64,000 nucleotides of DNA from JACPRL01 sp035573715 (GCA_035573715.1 DATLZZ010000003.1:1-64000); one strand, 5' to 3'; counted from the stretch's first letter, positions 7,669 through 17,104 are shown. Numbers and translations: made by a program. The notes: generated by a model not told the origin, from the sequence alone.

Positions 7669-10056
7669 TCAGCGCGGTTGAAGCCTGAGCCGGTGGCGTG
7701 CGGCTCGCTCGACCGCGGCATCACTGAACGGCATCGGGAAGCTGCGGACTTCCAACCAAGCGGGATACTGATCCTTGTAGTGCGGGCTGACCACGTGACC
7801 CGACTCGCCCAGCGTGATGTTGAACAGGCTGGCGTCGAAGTCGGCGAAGTTCACCACCATTCGCTCGGAGACGCCGGCGGTGCGGTGAGTCTGCTTGGGG
7901 CTGTGGAGTCCACCTGACTGGGGGTCGCCGCCGATCGAAAACCACCTCCGCAACAAAGGAAGTTGCTGCCCGACGGGATGGGCGAAGAGCACGCGGCGGC
8001 TGTCTCCCCAGCGCAACTGGTCAAGCCTCGCAACCTTCTTTTCGCTCGCAAGCTCAGTCGCGGAGAGCTCGAGGACGTGGAGCAGCAGTTCGTCGTAGCT
8101 TCCGAACTCCCTGGGCAGCCAGCGCGCCGGGCGCTCGCGCAGCACGTTTTCCAGAAACACCGATGACATGAACCAGCGGTAGTCTCTCCAGTCGTCCCCG
8201 AGATGCGGCCGAAGGAGTTTCTCCAGCAAGTTGTCCTGCGTGCGGTCGGTAAGCAGCGGCGCGGCCGAGTCGGCGCGCATCGCTCCATCAAAGTCGCGCA
8301 AGAGAGCCAGTGCTTCCTGCGCTCGCGGGTTCATGTTTGCAACGGCGTTGCCCGCCGCCACCAGTTGGGTCGCCAGGAAGCGGTCGGGCGGGGAAACGAT
8401 GTCGCCTTGAATGCTGAGAAAATCCTCCGGCGTGAACTGCCGTTCTTCGCTCAGCCGCTCGAAGATGCGCTGGATGCGCCCGGGCGCAATCCACTGGTCG
8501 GTGAGGTGGTAGGGGTAGTTGTCCGGCACCACGCGGTTGTTGGCCGTGGCTAGGATCCCGGAAGCCGGATTGAAAGCGTGCGGCAGGGCTTCGAAAGGAA
8601 CCATGCCGACCCAGTCGTAGATGCTCGAGTCGCCTGGCACCGGAACTTCGCCGCGGCCGCTCCGCCGCAACGGCAGCCGCCCGGCGGCGTGATAACCGAT
8701 GTTGCCGTTGAGGTCGGCGTAAACCACGTTCTGCGCCGGGCCGCCGTAGCTGCGCAGCGCGCGGGTAAATTCTTCCCAGTTCTGGGCGCGGTTGAGGGCG
8801 AGGAAAGGAAAGCTGAGGTTGGCGGGGTCGAGCGCCATCCACTGCAGGGCAATCTTTGTTTCGCCGTCGTCGTGAACGATGGGGCCGTGACGGGTTTCCA
8901 GCACTTCAAGAACAACGTCCTCGCGCCCGCGCACGGCGATGCGCTCGCCCCGCTTGAGCACCGGCTGCCAGCCGGTGGGCGTCATGTAGCGCGTCGGATC
9001 CTCGGGATCGAAGCGCTCGATGAACAGGTCCTGCACGTCGCCATTGAGGTTGGTGAACCCCCAGCCGATGCGCTGGTTGTGCCCGACAATCACCCACGGC
9101 ACGCCCGGCAGGCTGAAGCCGATGACGTCCACCTCGGGCGATTTCAGGTGATTGATGAACCAGATGGCTGGAACGGTGTGCGGCAGGTGCATGTCGTCGG
9201 CCAACAGCGGCGCGCCTGTAGCCGTGCGCGCGCCGCTGACGACCCAGTTATTGCTGGCTCCGATTTCGAGCGTGTCGGGCGAAGCCGTGCCGGCCAGAAT
9301 CTCCTCAAGCGTGTGTTGGCAGGCGGCGGCCACGATCACGCGCGGCGGGCGCTCCCGCCGCGGAGGCTTGACCGGCTCGGCGATGGGGTGGTCATGGTCC
9401 GAGCGGGCGACATAGAGGTCGGCAGCCAATTCCGGCCCCACTCTTGCGGACACCTTGGCCCGCGCCAGTTCGCGGCGCCAGAGGTTGGTCAGCAGCTTGT
9501 ACATGTTGAGGCCGATGGCCAGTGTGTCGGCGGGCTTCCACGGCTCGGGGCGGTAGCGCAGCATCGCGAATTCGACGGGTAGCCCGGCGGTGAGCGGCGA
9601 GCCCGGGTGCTGGTCGATGAAAGCGTTCACGCCGCGGGCGTAGGCCTCGAGGTAGCGTCGGGTCTCGTCGTCCAGCAGCTCGGCGGCACGGTCGGCGGCC
9701 GCGCCCAGGCCGAGCACGCGGTTTTCCTTGTCCATCTCCAGCGTCGCCGTGCCGACGATTTCCGAAAGCTCGCCGCGCGCCGCGCGTCGGGTCATGTCCA
9801 TCTGCCAGAGACGCTCCTGGGCGTGAACGTAGCCCTGGGCAAAGGCCAGGTCTTCCAGGTTCTCCGCATAGAGGTGAGGAACCGCGCGCTCGTCGCGCAG
9901 CACTCGCACCGGCTGGTTCAAGCCGGCCAGGCGCGTTCCGCCGTCGTATTCCGGCAGCGCGTGCCGCGCCCGCCAGTAGAACGCCCCGGCGGGGAGCAGC
10001 AGCAAAAGAATGAACACCGCCAGGAGGGCGAGGAGGATTCGACGCGCACGAGTCAT
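7669..10056 (-). CDS. Penicillin acylase-family N-terminal nucleophile hydrolase
   Basis: 795 residues, close to the usual length of precursor acylases (penicillin G, cephalosporin and acyl-homoserine-lactone acylases). An N-terminal hydrophobic segment (7-27) is a signal peptide or anchor. The autocatalytic cleavage site and nucleophile are visible as GASNNWVVSG, with Ser268 becoming the N-terminus of the beta chain. Downstream motifs (DDMHLPHTVPAIWF, GVPWVIVGHNQRIGWGFTN) fit the family. It likely acts in the periplasm on amide-linked acyl groups; the natural substrate is unknown. Confidence 0.9.
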   Translation of the reverse strand: MTRARRILLALLAVFILLLLLPAGAFYWRARHALPEYDGGTRLAGLNQPVRVLRDERAVPHLYAENLEDLAFAQGYVHAQERLWQMDMTRRAARGELSEIVGTATLEMDKENRVLGLGAAADRAAELLDDETRRYLEAYARGVNAFIDQHPGSPLTAGLPVEFAMLRYRPEPWKPADTLAIGLNMYKLLTNLWRRELARAKVSARVGPELAADLYVARSDHDHPIAEPVKPPRRERPPRVIVAAACQHTLEEILAGTASPDTLEIGASNNWVVSGARTATGAPLLADDMHLPHTVPAIWFINHLKSPEVDVIGFSLPGVPWVIVGHNQRIGWGFTNLNGDVQDLFIERFDPEDPTRYMTPTGWQPVLKRGERIAVRGREDVVLEVLETRHGPIVHDDGETKIALQWMALDPANLSFPFLALNRAQNWEEFTRALRSYGGPAQNVVYADLNGNIGYHAAGRLPLRRSGRGEVPVPGDSSIYDWVGMVPFEALPHAFNPASGILATANNRVVPDNYPYHLTDQWIAPGRIQRIFERLSEERQFTPEDFLSIQGDIVSPPDRFLATQLVAAGNAVANMNPRAQEALALLRDFDGAMRADSAAPLLTDRTQDNLLEKLLRPHLGDDWRDYRWFMSSVFLENVLRERPARWLPREFGSYDELLLHVLELSATELASEKKVARLDQLRWGDSRRVLFAHPVGQQLPLLRRWFSIGGDPQSGGLHSPKQTHRTAGVSERMVVNFADFDASLFNITLGESGHVVSPHYKDQYPAWLEVRSFPMPFSDAAVERAARHRLRLQPR

Positions 10057-10139
10057 GGTCGAGCGAAGCGCGCCATCCTAGCGCATTCAGGGTCGGCACA
10101 CAATCGGCGGCCCGGTCGCAGGGTGGCGGAAAATAGTTG

Positions 10140-10169
10140 TTGACAAGTAAGCAGTAGCTTACCTATTAT
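10140..10169 (+). promoter_or_regulatory. Promoter with embedded palindromic operator, upstream of the ArsR gene
   Basis: TTGACA (10140-10145) and TATTAT (10164-10169) are separated by 18 bases. The spacer contains a perfect inverted repeat, GTAAGC-N4-GCTTAC (10147-10162). A palindrome placed between the -35 and -10 boxes is the classic site for repression by an ArsR/SmtB-family dimer, so the regulator encoded at 10178 very likely controls its own operon. Confidence 0.75.
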
Positions 10170-10177
10170 TCCGACCT

Positions 10178-10519
10178 ATGCGAAGCCGACGACAGGGGGC
10201 CCGGGCTGTGGCCCACGGCGATGTCTTCCAGGCCATCTCCGACCCTACGCGCCGCCGACTAGTGGAACGCCTGAGCCGCTCCGAGCTCTCCGTCAATGCC
10301 CTGGCGCGGCCGTTCCGGATGAGCCGCCCAGCCATCTCGCAGCACCTCCGGGTGCTGCGCCGCGCCGGCCTGGTTCGCGTGCGGCGCGCGGGCCGCGAGC
10401 GCTACTACCGCCTCTACGTTCTCCCACTGCGTCGAGTGCACGACTGGGTCTCGCACTACGAACGCTTCTGGAAGGACAAGCTGACGGCCCTGGGCAAATA
10501 CCTGGAGGAGACGCCATGA
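10178..10519 (+). CDS. ArsR/SmtB-family transcriptional repressor
   Basis: 113 residues. The winged helix-turn-helix is clear: AISDPTRRRLVERLSRSELS near the N-terminus, the recognition helix region MSRPAISQHLRVLRRAGLV, and a wing rich in Arg (RVRRAGRERYYRL). No metal-binding Cys pair is visible, as in the metal-independent subgroup that commonly sits next to SRPBCC/AHSA1 genes. Its stop overlaps the ATG of the next gene (ATGA), indicating translational coupling. The promoter carries a matching palindrome. Confidence 0.9.
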   Translation: MRSRRQGARAVAHGDVFQAISDPTRRRLVERLSRSELSVNALARPFRMSRPAISQHLRVLRRAGLVRVRRAGRERYYRLYVLPLRRVHDWVSHYERFWKDKLTALGKYLEETP

Positions 10520-10929
10520 AACGCGACCTGAGCTTCGAAGCCTTCTACCCGCATCCGCCGGAAAAGGTGTGGCGGGCGCTGACCGACCGCGAGGCCATCC
10601 AGCAGTGGCTGATGGAGAATACGTTCGAGCCGCGGGTCGGGCACAAGTTTCAGTTTCGCGCCAAGCCGCAGCCGGGCTGGAGCGGCATTGTTGATTGCGA
10701 GGTGCTGGAGTTCGACCCGCCGCGCCGCCTCTCCTACACCTGGAAGAACGAAAGCCTCGACACCAAAGTCACGTGGATTCTCGAGCCGGCGCCCGGCGGC
10801 ACGCGGGTGCGACTGGAGCACACCGGCTTCAAGGGCTTCAAACCCGTGCTGATCAGCTTTATGCTGGGCGGCGGGTGGAAGGGCATCGTCCATAAGCATC
10901 TCCCGGCGGTCATCGCCCGCCTGGGATGA
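10516..10929 (+). CDS. SRPBCC/AHSA1-family protein
   Basis: 137 residues. It begins with the AHSA1-type signature (FEAFYPHPPEKVWRALTDRE) and continues through strands such as DCEVLEFDPPRRLSYTW, the START-like fold that binds hydrophobic ligands. Pairing of ArsR and AHSA1-like genes by a 4-base overlap is very common in soil bacteria. The ligand and role are unknown. Confidence 0.88.
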   Translation: MKRDLSFEAFYPHPPEKVWRALTDREAIQQWLMENTFEPRVGHKFQFRAKPQPGWSGIVDCEVLEFDPPRRLSYTWKNESLDTKVTWILEPAPGGTRVRLEHTGFKGFKPVLISFMLGGGWKGIVHKHLPAVIARLG

Positions 10930-10953
10930 AGCGACGTACAAGGAGGCACGCCA

Positions 10954-11505
10954 ATGGCGAAGAAACTCATCCTGGGGGCAGTTCTGGGAGGCCTGATTCT
11001 GTTTGTCTGGGGCGCAATCTCGCACATGCTGCTGCCCGTCTCCAATTACGTGTTGTTTCCCTTTACCAATGAAGAGGCGGTCAAGCAGGCCGTGCTGGCC
11101 AACGTCCCGCGCTCGGGCGTCTACTTTCTGCCCTACGTGGAGGGCGAAGGGATGACCGAAGCCGAGCAGGAAGCCGCCATGGAGAAGGCGATGCAAGGGC
11201 CGGTGGTTTTCGCTTCCATCCGCGTGGGCCGGGCGCAATCGTTCGGCGTGCTGCTGGTGAATCAACTGTTGATCGAGATGCTGGGGGCGCTGATTGCCAC
11301 GGCCTTGCTCTTGAACGCGCGACCGATGAGCTACGGTCGGCGCGTACTCTTCGTCGTCGGCATCGCGCTTGCCGTCGGGGTCGCCGGCAGCCTGCCCGAA
11401 TGGAATTGGTACAGCTTCAGCACCGGCTACACGCTGGCAGAGTTCTTCGACTTGATCGTCGGCTGGGCGCTGGCTGGCTTGGCGCTGGCCCACCTTGCGC
11501 GCTAG
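10954..11505 (+). CDS. Hypothetical membrane protein in the ArsR operon
   Basis: 183 residues, with an N-terminal membrane helix (about 5-22) and about three more in the second half. A soluble loop lies between residues 30 and 85. An AGGAGG ribosome binding site lies 8 bases upstream, and the gap to the previous gene is 24 bases, so it belongs to the operon. No family was recognised beyond similarity in character to small conserved membrane proteins of Acidobacteriota. Confidence 0.75.
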   Translation: MAKKLILGAVLGGLILFVWGAISHMLLPVSNYVLFPFTNEEAVKQAVLANVPRSGVYFLPYVEGEGMTEAEQEAAMEKAMQGPVVFASIRVGRAQSFGVLLVNQLLIEMLGALIATALLLNARPMSYGRRVLFVVGIALAVGVAGSLPEWNWYSFSTGYTLAEFFDLIVGWALAGLALAHLAR

Positions 11506-11517
11506 AGGAGGCACAAC

Positions 11518-12114
11518 GTGAAGAACGAATCCAACGCCAAGTACGGCGGTATCAGCGACGCCGCGCTGCGCAAGGCCACCGGCAAAGGTTGGGAGGACTG
11601 GTTTGAGTTCCTCGACGCCGCCAAAGCCCACAAGCTCGGCCACAAGGACATCGTTGACGTGCTCTACAAGAAGCACAAAAACGTCGACGGCTGGTGGCTT
11701 CAGATGATTACCGTGGGCTACGAGCAGGCGCGCGGACTTCGGGTCAGACACCAGAAGCCGGGCGGGTTTGAAATCAGCTCCAGCAAGACGGTGAACGTCC
11801 CCGTCGCCCGGCTCTTCATGGCTTTTCACGACTCGGCGCTGCGGCGCCGTTGGCTGAAGGACAGCAACTTCACCATCCGCAAGGCCACGCCGCCGAAATC
11901 ACTGCGCATCACCTGGGTCGACGGCGCCACTCACCTCGACGTCAACTTCTATCCTAAGGGCGACACCAAGTCCTACGTCAGCCTCCAGCACGGCAAGCTG
12001 GCCGACAGCCGGGCGGCCGAGAAGCAGAAAGTGTACTGGGGCCAGCAGCTCGAGCGGTTGAAGCAGATGCTCGAAGCCCAAGTCATTCGGCGGGCTTGGG
12101 CGGCGGGGCCTTGA
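11518..12114 (+). CDS. SRPBCC-domain protein with an N-terminal helical domain
   Basis: 198 residues from a GTG start at 11518 with AGAGGAGG just upstream. The first 75 residues form a helical domain (GKGWEDWFEFLDAA through WWLQMITVGYEQARGL), seen in my experience on proteins with a C-terminal SRPBCC domain. The remainder (SSSKTVNVPVARLFMAFHD onwards) has the SRPBCC pattern. It is the last gene of the ArsR operon and overlaps the convergent YceI gene by 32 bases. Confidence 0.8.
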   Translation: MKNESNAKYGGISDAALRKATGKGWEDWFEFLDAAKAHKLGHKDIVDVLYKKHKNVDGWWLQMITVGYEQARGLRVRHQKPGGFEISSSKTVNVPVARLFMAFHDSALRRRWLKDSNFTIRKATPPKSLRITWVDGATHLDVNFYPKGDTKSYVSLQHGKLADSRAAEKQKVYWGQQLERLKQMLEAQVIRRAWAAGP

Positions 12115-12694
12115 AGAGCTCTCCGTTAATCTCGATTCGGACTTCGTCGCTCACCACTAGCCCCCCGCCGTCCATCGCGCGGCTCCAACTCACGCCGAAG
12201 TCCTGCCGGTTGATGGTGGTGGTGGCCTCGACGCCATAGCGCGGCAACCCGCCTGGGCCGGTGATGGGCCCGGCCAGAGTGAAGGGCAGCGCAATCTCGC
12301 GCGTCACGCCGCGGATGGTCAGGTCGCCGATGGCCACGTAGCCCTCGCCGCGCTTCTCAATCCGCTTGCTCTGGAAGACAATCTCCGGATAGGTGGCGGC
12401 GTCGAGGAAGTCGGCGCTGCGCAGGTGATTGTCGCGCCGCTCGTTCTGGGTGTCGATGCTGGCCGTCTTGATGCGGACCTCAAAGCTCGATTTGGTCAGG
12501 TCTTTCTCGTCCACGTTAAACTCGCCGGTGAACTCCGTGAACTGGCCGCGCACGGTGCTCACCGTCAGGTGCCTGACCGCGAAACCTACGGCCGTGTGCG
12601 CCGCGTCCAGTTTGTACGCGGTCGTATCCGCCCAGACCGCCGGCGCCAGAACCAGGAGAAGGACAAGCACGATAAGGAAGTCTTTCACTCGCAT
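12083..12694 (-). CDS. YceI-family periplasmic lipid-binding protein
   Basis: 203 residues. A Sec signal peptide (about 1-22, ending VWA) precedes a single YceI domain: YKLDAAHTAVGFAVRHL, then FTGEFNVDEKDLTKSSFEV and a core with NERRDNHLRSADFLDAATYPEI. YceI-like proteins are periplasmic lipocalin-like barrels that bind long polyisoprenoids. The 3' end overlaps the convergent gene by 32 bases. Confidence 0.92.
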   Translation of the reverse strand: MRVKDFLIVLVLLLVLAPAVWADTTAYKLDAAHTAVGFAVRHLTVSTVRGQFTEFTGEFNVDEKDLTKSSFEVRIKTASIDTQNERRDNHLRSADFLDAATYPEIVFQSKRIEKRGEGYVAIGDLTIRGVTREIALPFTLAGPITGPGGLPRYGVEATTTINRQDFGVSWSRAMDGGGLVVSDEVRIEINGELFKAPPPKPAE

Positions 12695-12793
12695 GGATTG
12701 CTCCCTTTTCAGAAACGAAGTCGGCCCCCAGGGCCGTGCCAGTAGTAGATGCAGGCACCGGCCTTCGGGTTACAAGCGTTTTGTGCGACTCGC

Positions 12794-13021
12794 TTAGTGG
12801 GCCTTGGCCCAGGTGGCCAGCAGAACAACTTTGTGGCTGGCGGGCGAAAGATAGACGTAAAAGATGCGCGAGCCGTTTTCGAGTTCGTAGAAATTCTCGT
12901 GGCGCGGGTCGGCATGGGCCAGAGCGCCTTCGGCCAACACCTGTTGCAGGCTGGCCAGGGTTTCCGGCGGGTGGTGGCGCGGATCCTCGATCGTCATCGG
13001 TTCAGCCAGTTGGAGTACCAT
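12794..13021 (-). CDS. Small hypothetical protein
   Basis: 75 residues (MVLQLAEPMTIEDPRHHPP at the start, ending LLATWAKAH). Composition and codon use fit the neighbouring genes and it fills an otherwise empty stretch between yceI and the CorC-type gene. No signal peptide, membrane segment or known motif is seen. Whether it is expressed is uncertain. Confidence 0.55.
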   Translation of the reverse strand: MVLQLAEPMTIEDPRHHPPETLASLQQVLAEGALAHADPRHENFYELENGSRIFYVYLSPASHKVVLLATWAKAH

Positions 13022-13201
13022 TGCGTTTTCGCCCTACGGGCTCGCCCCTTTCCTTCACTGTTCCTTACGAACTGAAGACCGGAAAAGTTTCCCGCGCATT
13101 CATCTTTCTTGCGGCCGGCCTGAAAACGATTAGACGCGCGAGGAGAAGAATGGTCGCGCCGCGGCGTGCTAAAATAGGTGCATTCGCAACACCTGGCACC
13201 A

Positions 13202-14569
13202 ATGCCGCTGATTAACATTTTCGTGGTACTGCTGCTGGTGGGCGCCAACGCCTTTTTCGTCGCCACCGAGTTTTCGCTGGTGGCGGTGCGGCCGACGCGC
13301 ATCAAGCAGCTCAAAGAGGAGGGCGACAGCCGCGCCGGCGTGGTCGAGTACCTGCTGCGCGACCTCGACCGCATCCTCTCTGGTGTCCAGGTCGGCATCA
13401 CCATGTCGAGCCTGGCGCTGGGCTGGTTGGGCGAGGCCACTCTGACCGGGTTGATTGAACCGGTGCTGAAGGGGCTCGCGGTTCCGCACACCACCGCCGT
13501 GGCCCACGGTGCCGCCATTACGGTGGCTTTTCTCTTCATCACCAGCCTGCACGTCGTGCTGGGCGAGCTGGTGCCGAAGAGCATGGCGCTGACGCGTCCG
13601 GAGAAAGTCGCTCTGCTGGTGGCGCGCCCGATGGCGGTTTTCATGATTGCCTTCCGCTGGCTCATCGGCTTGTTCGATTCCACCAGCGCCGTCATTCTGC
13701 GCGCCATGGGCTACACACCTTCCGGCAGCCACGCCTTGGTGCGCTCGGCCGATGAGCTGCGGGTGCTGGTGGACCTGGCGCAACAGCACGGCGTGCTGAC
13801 CGCGCAGCAGGAGCGAATGTTGGGCGGCGCGCTCGAACTACGCGAGCTGCAGGTGCGCCAGGTGATGACCCCTCGCGCCCACCTGGTGGGTATTCCGGCC
13901 AACTCCACCCTTGAGCAGGCGCTGGAAATCGTTCGCAAGCACCGCCGCAGCCGCTATCCGGTTTACGAAGGCTCCCCCGACCAGATTATCGGCGTGCTCC
14001 ACACCAAGGACTTGCTCCAGCACGTCAGCGAGCGTGCCGACGCCGTTGAGCAAGGCGTACCTCTGCCTGCCTTCGACCTCCGCCCGCTGGTGCGCGAGTG
14101 CCTGTTTGTTCCCGAGACCCGCACGCTGGCCGATTTGCTGGAAGACTTCCGCCGCAAGCGCCGCCACCTGGCCATCGTGGTGGATGAATTCGGTAGCGTG
14201 CAGGGCTTGGTGTCACTGTCCGACCTGGTCGAAACGATTCTGGGCGAGGTGCGTGACGAGTACGAAGCCGCGCCGGTGACACCGCGGCTGGCCGAAGGCG
14301 GGATGATTTTCGACGGCCGCACCAGCCTGCTCGACCTCGAGCACCAGCACGGCTTTGAGCTCCCCAGCGGCCCCGGCTTCGAGACCCTGGCCGGGTTCAT
14401 CCTCAACCACCTCGGGTTTATTCCCGCCGGGGGCGAGTCGTTCCTCTACGACGGCCTGCGCCTGACGGTGCTCGAGATGGACGGCCGCCGTATTTCCCGC
14501 GTCAAAATCGAGCGCATCGGCCCGCCCCCTCCGCCGCCCTTGCAACCCTCCACCGCCGTCCTCCCCTGA
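13202..14569 (+). CDS. HlyC/CorC-family (CNNM + CBS pair) transporter
   Basis: 455 residues from the ATG at 13202. An N-terminal DUF21/CNNM membrane domain (MPLINIFVVLLLVGANAFFV, then FSLVAVRPTRIKQL) with about four helices is followed by a CBS pair (MTPRAHLVGIPANSTLEQAL; VVDEFGSVQGLVSLSDLVE) and a C-terminal CorC/HlyC domain (FETLAGFILNHLG). Members are linked to magnesium, cobalt or sodium efflux. The Pro-rich end (PPPPPPL) is a low-complexity tail. Confidence 0.93.
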   Translation: MPLINIFVVLLLVGANAFFVATEFSLVAVRPTRIKQLKEEGDSRAGVVEYLLRDLDRILSGVQVGITMSSLALGWLGEATLTGLIEPVLKGLAVPHTTAVAHGAAITVAFLFITSLHVVLGELVPKSMALTRPEKVALLVARPMAVFMIAFRWLIGLFDSTSAVILRAMGYTPSGSHALVRSADELRVLVDLAQQHGVLTAQQERMLGGALELRELQVRQVMTPRAHLVGIPANSTLEQALEIVRKHRRSRYPVYEGSPDQIIGVLHTKDLLQHVSERADAVEQGVPLPAFDLRPLVRECLFVPETRTLADLLEDFRRKRRHLAIVVDEFGSVQGLVSLSDLVETILGEVRDEYEAAPVTPRLAEGGMIFDGRTSLLDLEHQHGFELPSGPGFETLAGFILNHLGFIPAGGESFLYDGLRLTVLEMDGRRISRVKIERIGPPPPPPLQPSTAVLP

Positions 14570-14630
14570 AGCCGCGCCCCTCCTCCTGCTTTTCATCCGC
14601 CACCGTGGGCTGAGATAGGTGAGGCCCGGA

Positions 14631-15431
14631 CTAGCCGAGGGTGAGGGTGACTTCGGCGCCGCGCTGCAGGCCGAGCAGCTTCGCGGCAGGGTTACGGTTG
14701 GCGGCAATCTCCAAGTAGCCCGACGAGCCCAGCACGGCAAAGATCTCACCCTGGCCGCCCAGGCTGTAGGTGGCGGCCAGCTTGCTGATTTCCTTCCCGC
14801 CCGCGGTCAGCTTGAAGGGCGGCGTGGGTTCGGCGAAAAGCGCCGGGCAATCTTCGACGCCAATGTTGGTGATGACGTTGCCGAAGCGGTCAATCTTCAG
14901 CACCATCCCTTTCCAGGATTTGTCGCTCGTTGCCTGCGCCTTCGGCACCGTCAGCTTGACGTAGTCTTCGATCGGGTCGCCGAACTTCGACGCCTCCACA
15001 CCCTTGGCCAGCCACCCGGCGCAGGCGGCGAAGACGTCGCGCCCGTGGAACGTCCGGCTGACGGGCCGCCGGAAGTAGTGGTCGCTGGTGATGTGGTAGA
15101 CCGCCAGCTTTTCCTGCTTGGGGTAAATGAAGCTGAGCACGCCGTTATCGGGCGCGATGAAGTAGTGCCTGTCGCCGCTCACCAGCAGCGCCCGCCGATC
15201 GGTGCCTACGCCCGGGTCGACCACCACCACGTGGATCGTCCGGTAGGGAAACGTCTCGCAGGCGTGCGCCAGGATAAAGGCGCCGTCGAGGATATCGAAG
15301 GGCGTCAGGTCGTGCGTGATGTCGACCACCTCGGCCTCAGGGCAGGCGTCGAGGATGGCGCCCTTCATCGCCCCGACGTGGTAGTCGGCGGTGCCGAAGT
15401 CGGTCGTCAGCGTAACGATGGGTCGAGGCAT
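14631..15431 (-). CDS. SAM hydroxide adenosyltransferase / S-adenosylmethionine hydrolase (DUF62 family)
   Basis: 266 residues. The N-terminal TLTTDFGTADYHVGAMKG, the VVDPGVGT loop and FIAPDNGVLSFI are hallmarks of the SAM hydroxide adenosyltransferase family (formerly DUF62), related to fluorinases, which cleave SAM to adenosine and methionine using water. The length is normal. It is convergent with the HlyC/CorC gene and separated from the next operon by about 80 bases. Confidence 0.92.
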   Translation of the reverse strand: MPRPIVTLTTDFGTADYHVGAMKGAILDACPEAEVVDITHDLTPFDILDGAFILAHACETFPYRTIHVVVVDPGVGTDRRALLVSGDRHYFIAPDNGVLSFIYPKQEKLAVYHITSDHYFRRPVSRTFHGRDVFAACAGWLAKGVEASKFGDPIEDYVKLTVPKAQATSDKSWKGMVLKIDRFGNVITNIGVEDCPALFAEPTPPFKLTAGGKEISKLAATYSLGGQGEIFAVLGSSGYLEIAANRNPAAKLLGLQRGAEVTLTLG

Positions 15432-15510
15432 AGCCGCCGGGAGAACGCCCGCACGCTAACCAAACCGCCGCGCAAAGTCAAGCCGCCGCTGGAACCGCTT
15501 CGTGGTTCGC

Positions 15511-16437
15511 TCAGCGCTCCAGCGCGCTGCGGTCCCAGTGGGCGAGCGTGGCGGCGGCTTCGTAGGTGCTTTGCAGGAACTGCATCAGCGCTTCGTCGGG
15601 GTTCGCCGCCCGCCGCACCGCTTCGTAAGGAAACAGGAACTCTCCCATCTGCTCGTGGTAGTAGGCGCCCGCCGGCTGCACGGGGAAACTGCGGTAGCCC
15701 GCCGGCTCGGGATAGGCATAGGAGTAGAACGCCGCCTCGCCCAGTCCGGCGCCCGGCCAGAATCCCGCGCTGCTCACTTCGTGCGAGTACGCTTCCACCA
15801 TCACGAACTGCCCCACGTTGGGCGCGCCGCCCGGATGCCTGGGAGCGGTGCGCCCTGAGAAGCGCGTCACCGCCAGGTCGAACGCGCCCCAGAAGAAGTG
15901 CACCGGGCTCACCTTTCCGGTGAAGCGCGCGCGGAACTCTTTTAGTATGCGGTCAGCTTGCAGCAGCACGCGCCAGCAGCGCGAGGCATACTCCGGATCG
16001 TAGGCCGCATGCTTGGTGTCCTTCTCGAAGGGAATCGCCTCCGGGACTTCCACCGGCACCGGCCAGATGCGTACCTCGAGCCCCAACTCGCGCAGCGCCT
16101 CCATCGTCCGCCGGTAAAACTCCGCCACCGTCATCGGCTGCAAGGGAAACGACCGGGTGGCGCCGCTGCTGGCGACGATGTCCAGCTTGTGCTCGACGAA
16201 GTCAAAGTCAATCTCAAACGACTGCGTCTTGAAAGGAATCGCCGAGGTGGAGAGGCCGCGCGGCGTAACGTAGAGCGGCACGTGCCACCAGTGGTTCACC
16301 GCCGGGCTCAGCTCCATCCGCACCTTGCCCACCACCTGAGTCCACATGTGCAGGGTGGCGTAGGTGTCCTGCCAGGCTTCCAGCGGCAGCGCCGGCCACA
16401 CATCGTCCCGCCCGCCGGCTCCGGGTCTAGTTCCCAT
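15511..16437 (-). CDS. DUF5996-family protein
   Basis: 308 residues with the features I associate with DUF5996: WPALPLEAWQDTYATLHMWTQ at the start and a core with NHWWHVPLYVTPRGLSTS, then PVHFFWGAFDLAVTRFSGR. The function is unknown. The start overlaps the stop of the upstream membrane protein by 11 bases, so it is the last gene of a minus-strand operon that begins at 18331 or 17838. Confidence 0.85.
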   Translation of the reverse strand: MGTRPGAGGRDDVWPALPLEAWQDTYATLHMWTQVVGKVRMELSPAVNHWWHVPLYVTPRGLSTSAIPFKTQSFEIDFDFVEHKLDIVASSGATRSFPLQPMTVAEFYRRTMEALRELGLEVRIWPVPVEVPEAIPFEKDTKHAAYDPEYASRCWRVLLQADRILKEFRARFTGKVSPVHFFWGAFDLAVTRFSGRTAPRHPGGAPNVGQFVMVEAYSHEVSSAGFWPGAGLGEAAFYSYAYPEPAGYRSFPVQPAGAYYHEQMGEFLFPYEAVRRAANPDEALMQFLQSTYEAAATLAHWDRSALER

Positions 16438-17104
16438 CGTCGTCTCCTCGCAGCGTCTCGTTGGGGTTGTAGTAGTGGTGGCCGCGGATGACCTTATGCC
16501 CCGGCGCCTGGCGCAGCAGGTAGACGAAAGGGCGCGGCGGCTGACCGCGCTCTTCCCGAAAGACTTCGTAGAACCGGTCTTCGAAGGCGATGGTCAGCAG
16601 CCGGTCCTTCCATCTTTCCTTCGGGCGGCAGGTTGAGATCCGCAGCTCGTAGGGCAAGCCTTCCACCCGCTCGATCGTATCCGGCACGCGGAGTCCTAAT
16701 GCCGCCTCTGCGGCGCTGGCTTGGAGGCGGCGCTGGAAGCGCGCGACCAGCCACAAGGGGAGCGAGGGAAGCAAGTCGCCCATAGCGAAGGCGCCGAGGA
16801 AACGTCCCGCGCCTTCGACCGTCAGGTAGCCCAGCGCCAGGTGATGCGGGTAAATGAAGTACTCCAGGGTCGCAAAGAGAAAAGCCATCACGCCCTGGCC
16901 TCCGCTTCCGCCGCCATAGAGGCTCCTGCGTTCGCCCAGAAACTGAAAGTAGAGCGAGGCGCTCAGAGAGAGAAAGGCCAGGAATTGCAGCGCCCCCGAG
17001 AGCATGCTCGCCCAGCGGTAGTGCACGGTGGAGTCGGGTTGCCAGCCGTGCCACCACTCGCGCGGCAGGAGCGACATCCCGATGCCAGCGAGAAAGTTCT
17101 TCAC
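16427..17104 (-). CDS. Hypothetical membrane protein
   Basis: 225 residues if translation starts at the GTG at 17104, two bases after the stop of the upstream gene and with CCGGAG before it; the longer open frame upstream runs antiparallel through that gene and is not credible. A membrane-associated first half (FLSLSASLYFQFLG; FLFATLEYFIYPHHLALGYL) is followed by a soluble second half. No known family was recognised. The overlaps on both sides show it is part of the operon ending in DUF5996. Confidence 0.7.
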   Translation of the reverse strand: MKNFLAGIGMSLLPREWWHGWQPDSTVHYRWASMLSGALQFLAFLSLSASLYFQFLGERRSLYGGGSGGQGVMAFLFATLEYFIYPHHLALGYLTVEGAGRFLGAFAMGDLLPSLPLWLVARFQRRLQASAAEAALGLRVPDTIERVEGLPYELRISTCRPKERWKDRLLTIAFEDRFYEVFREERGQPPRPFVYLLRQAPGHKVIRGHHYYNPNETLRGDDDGN

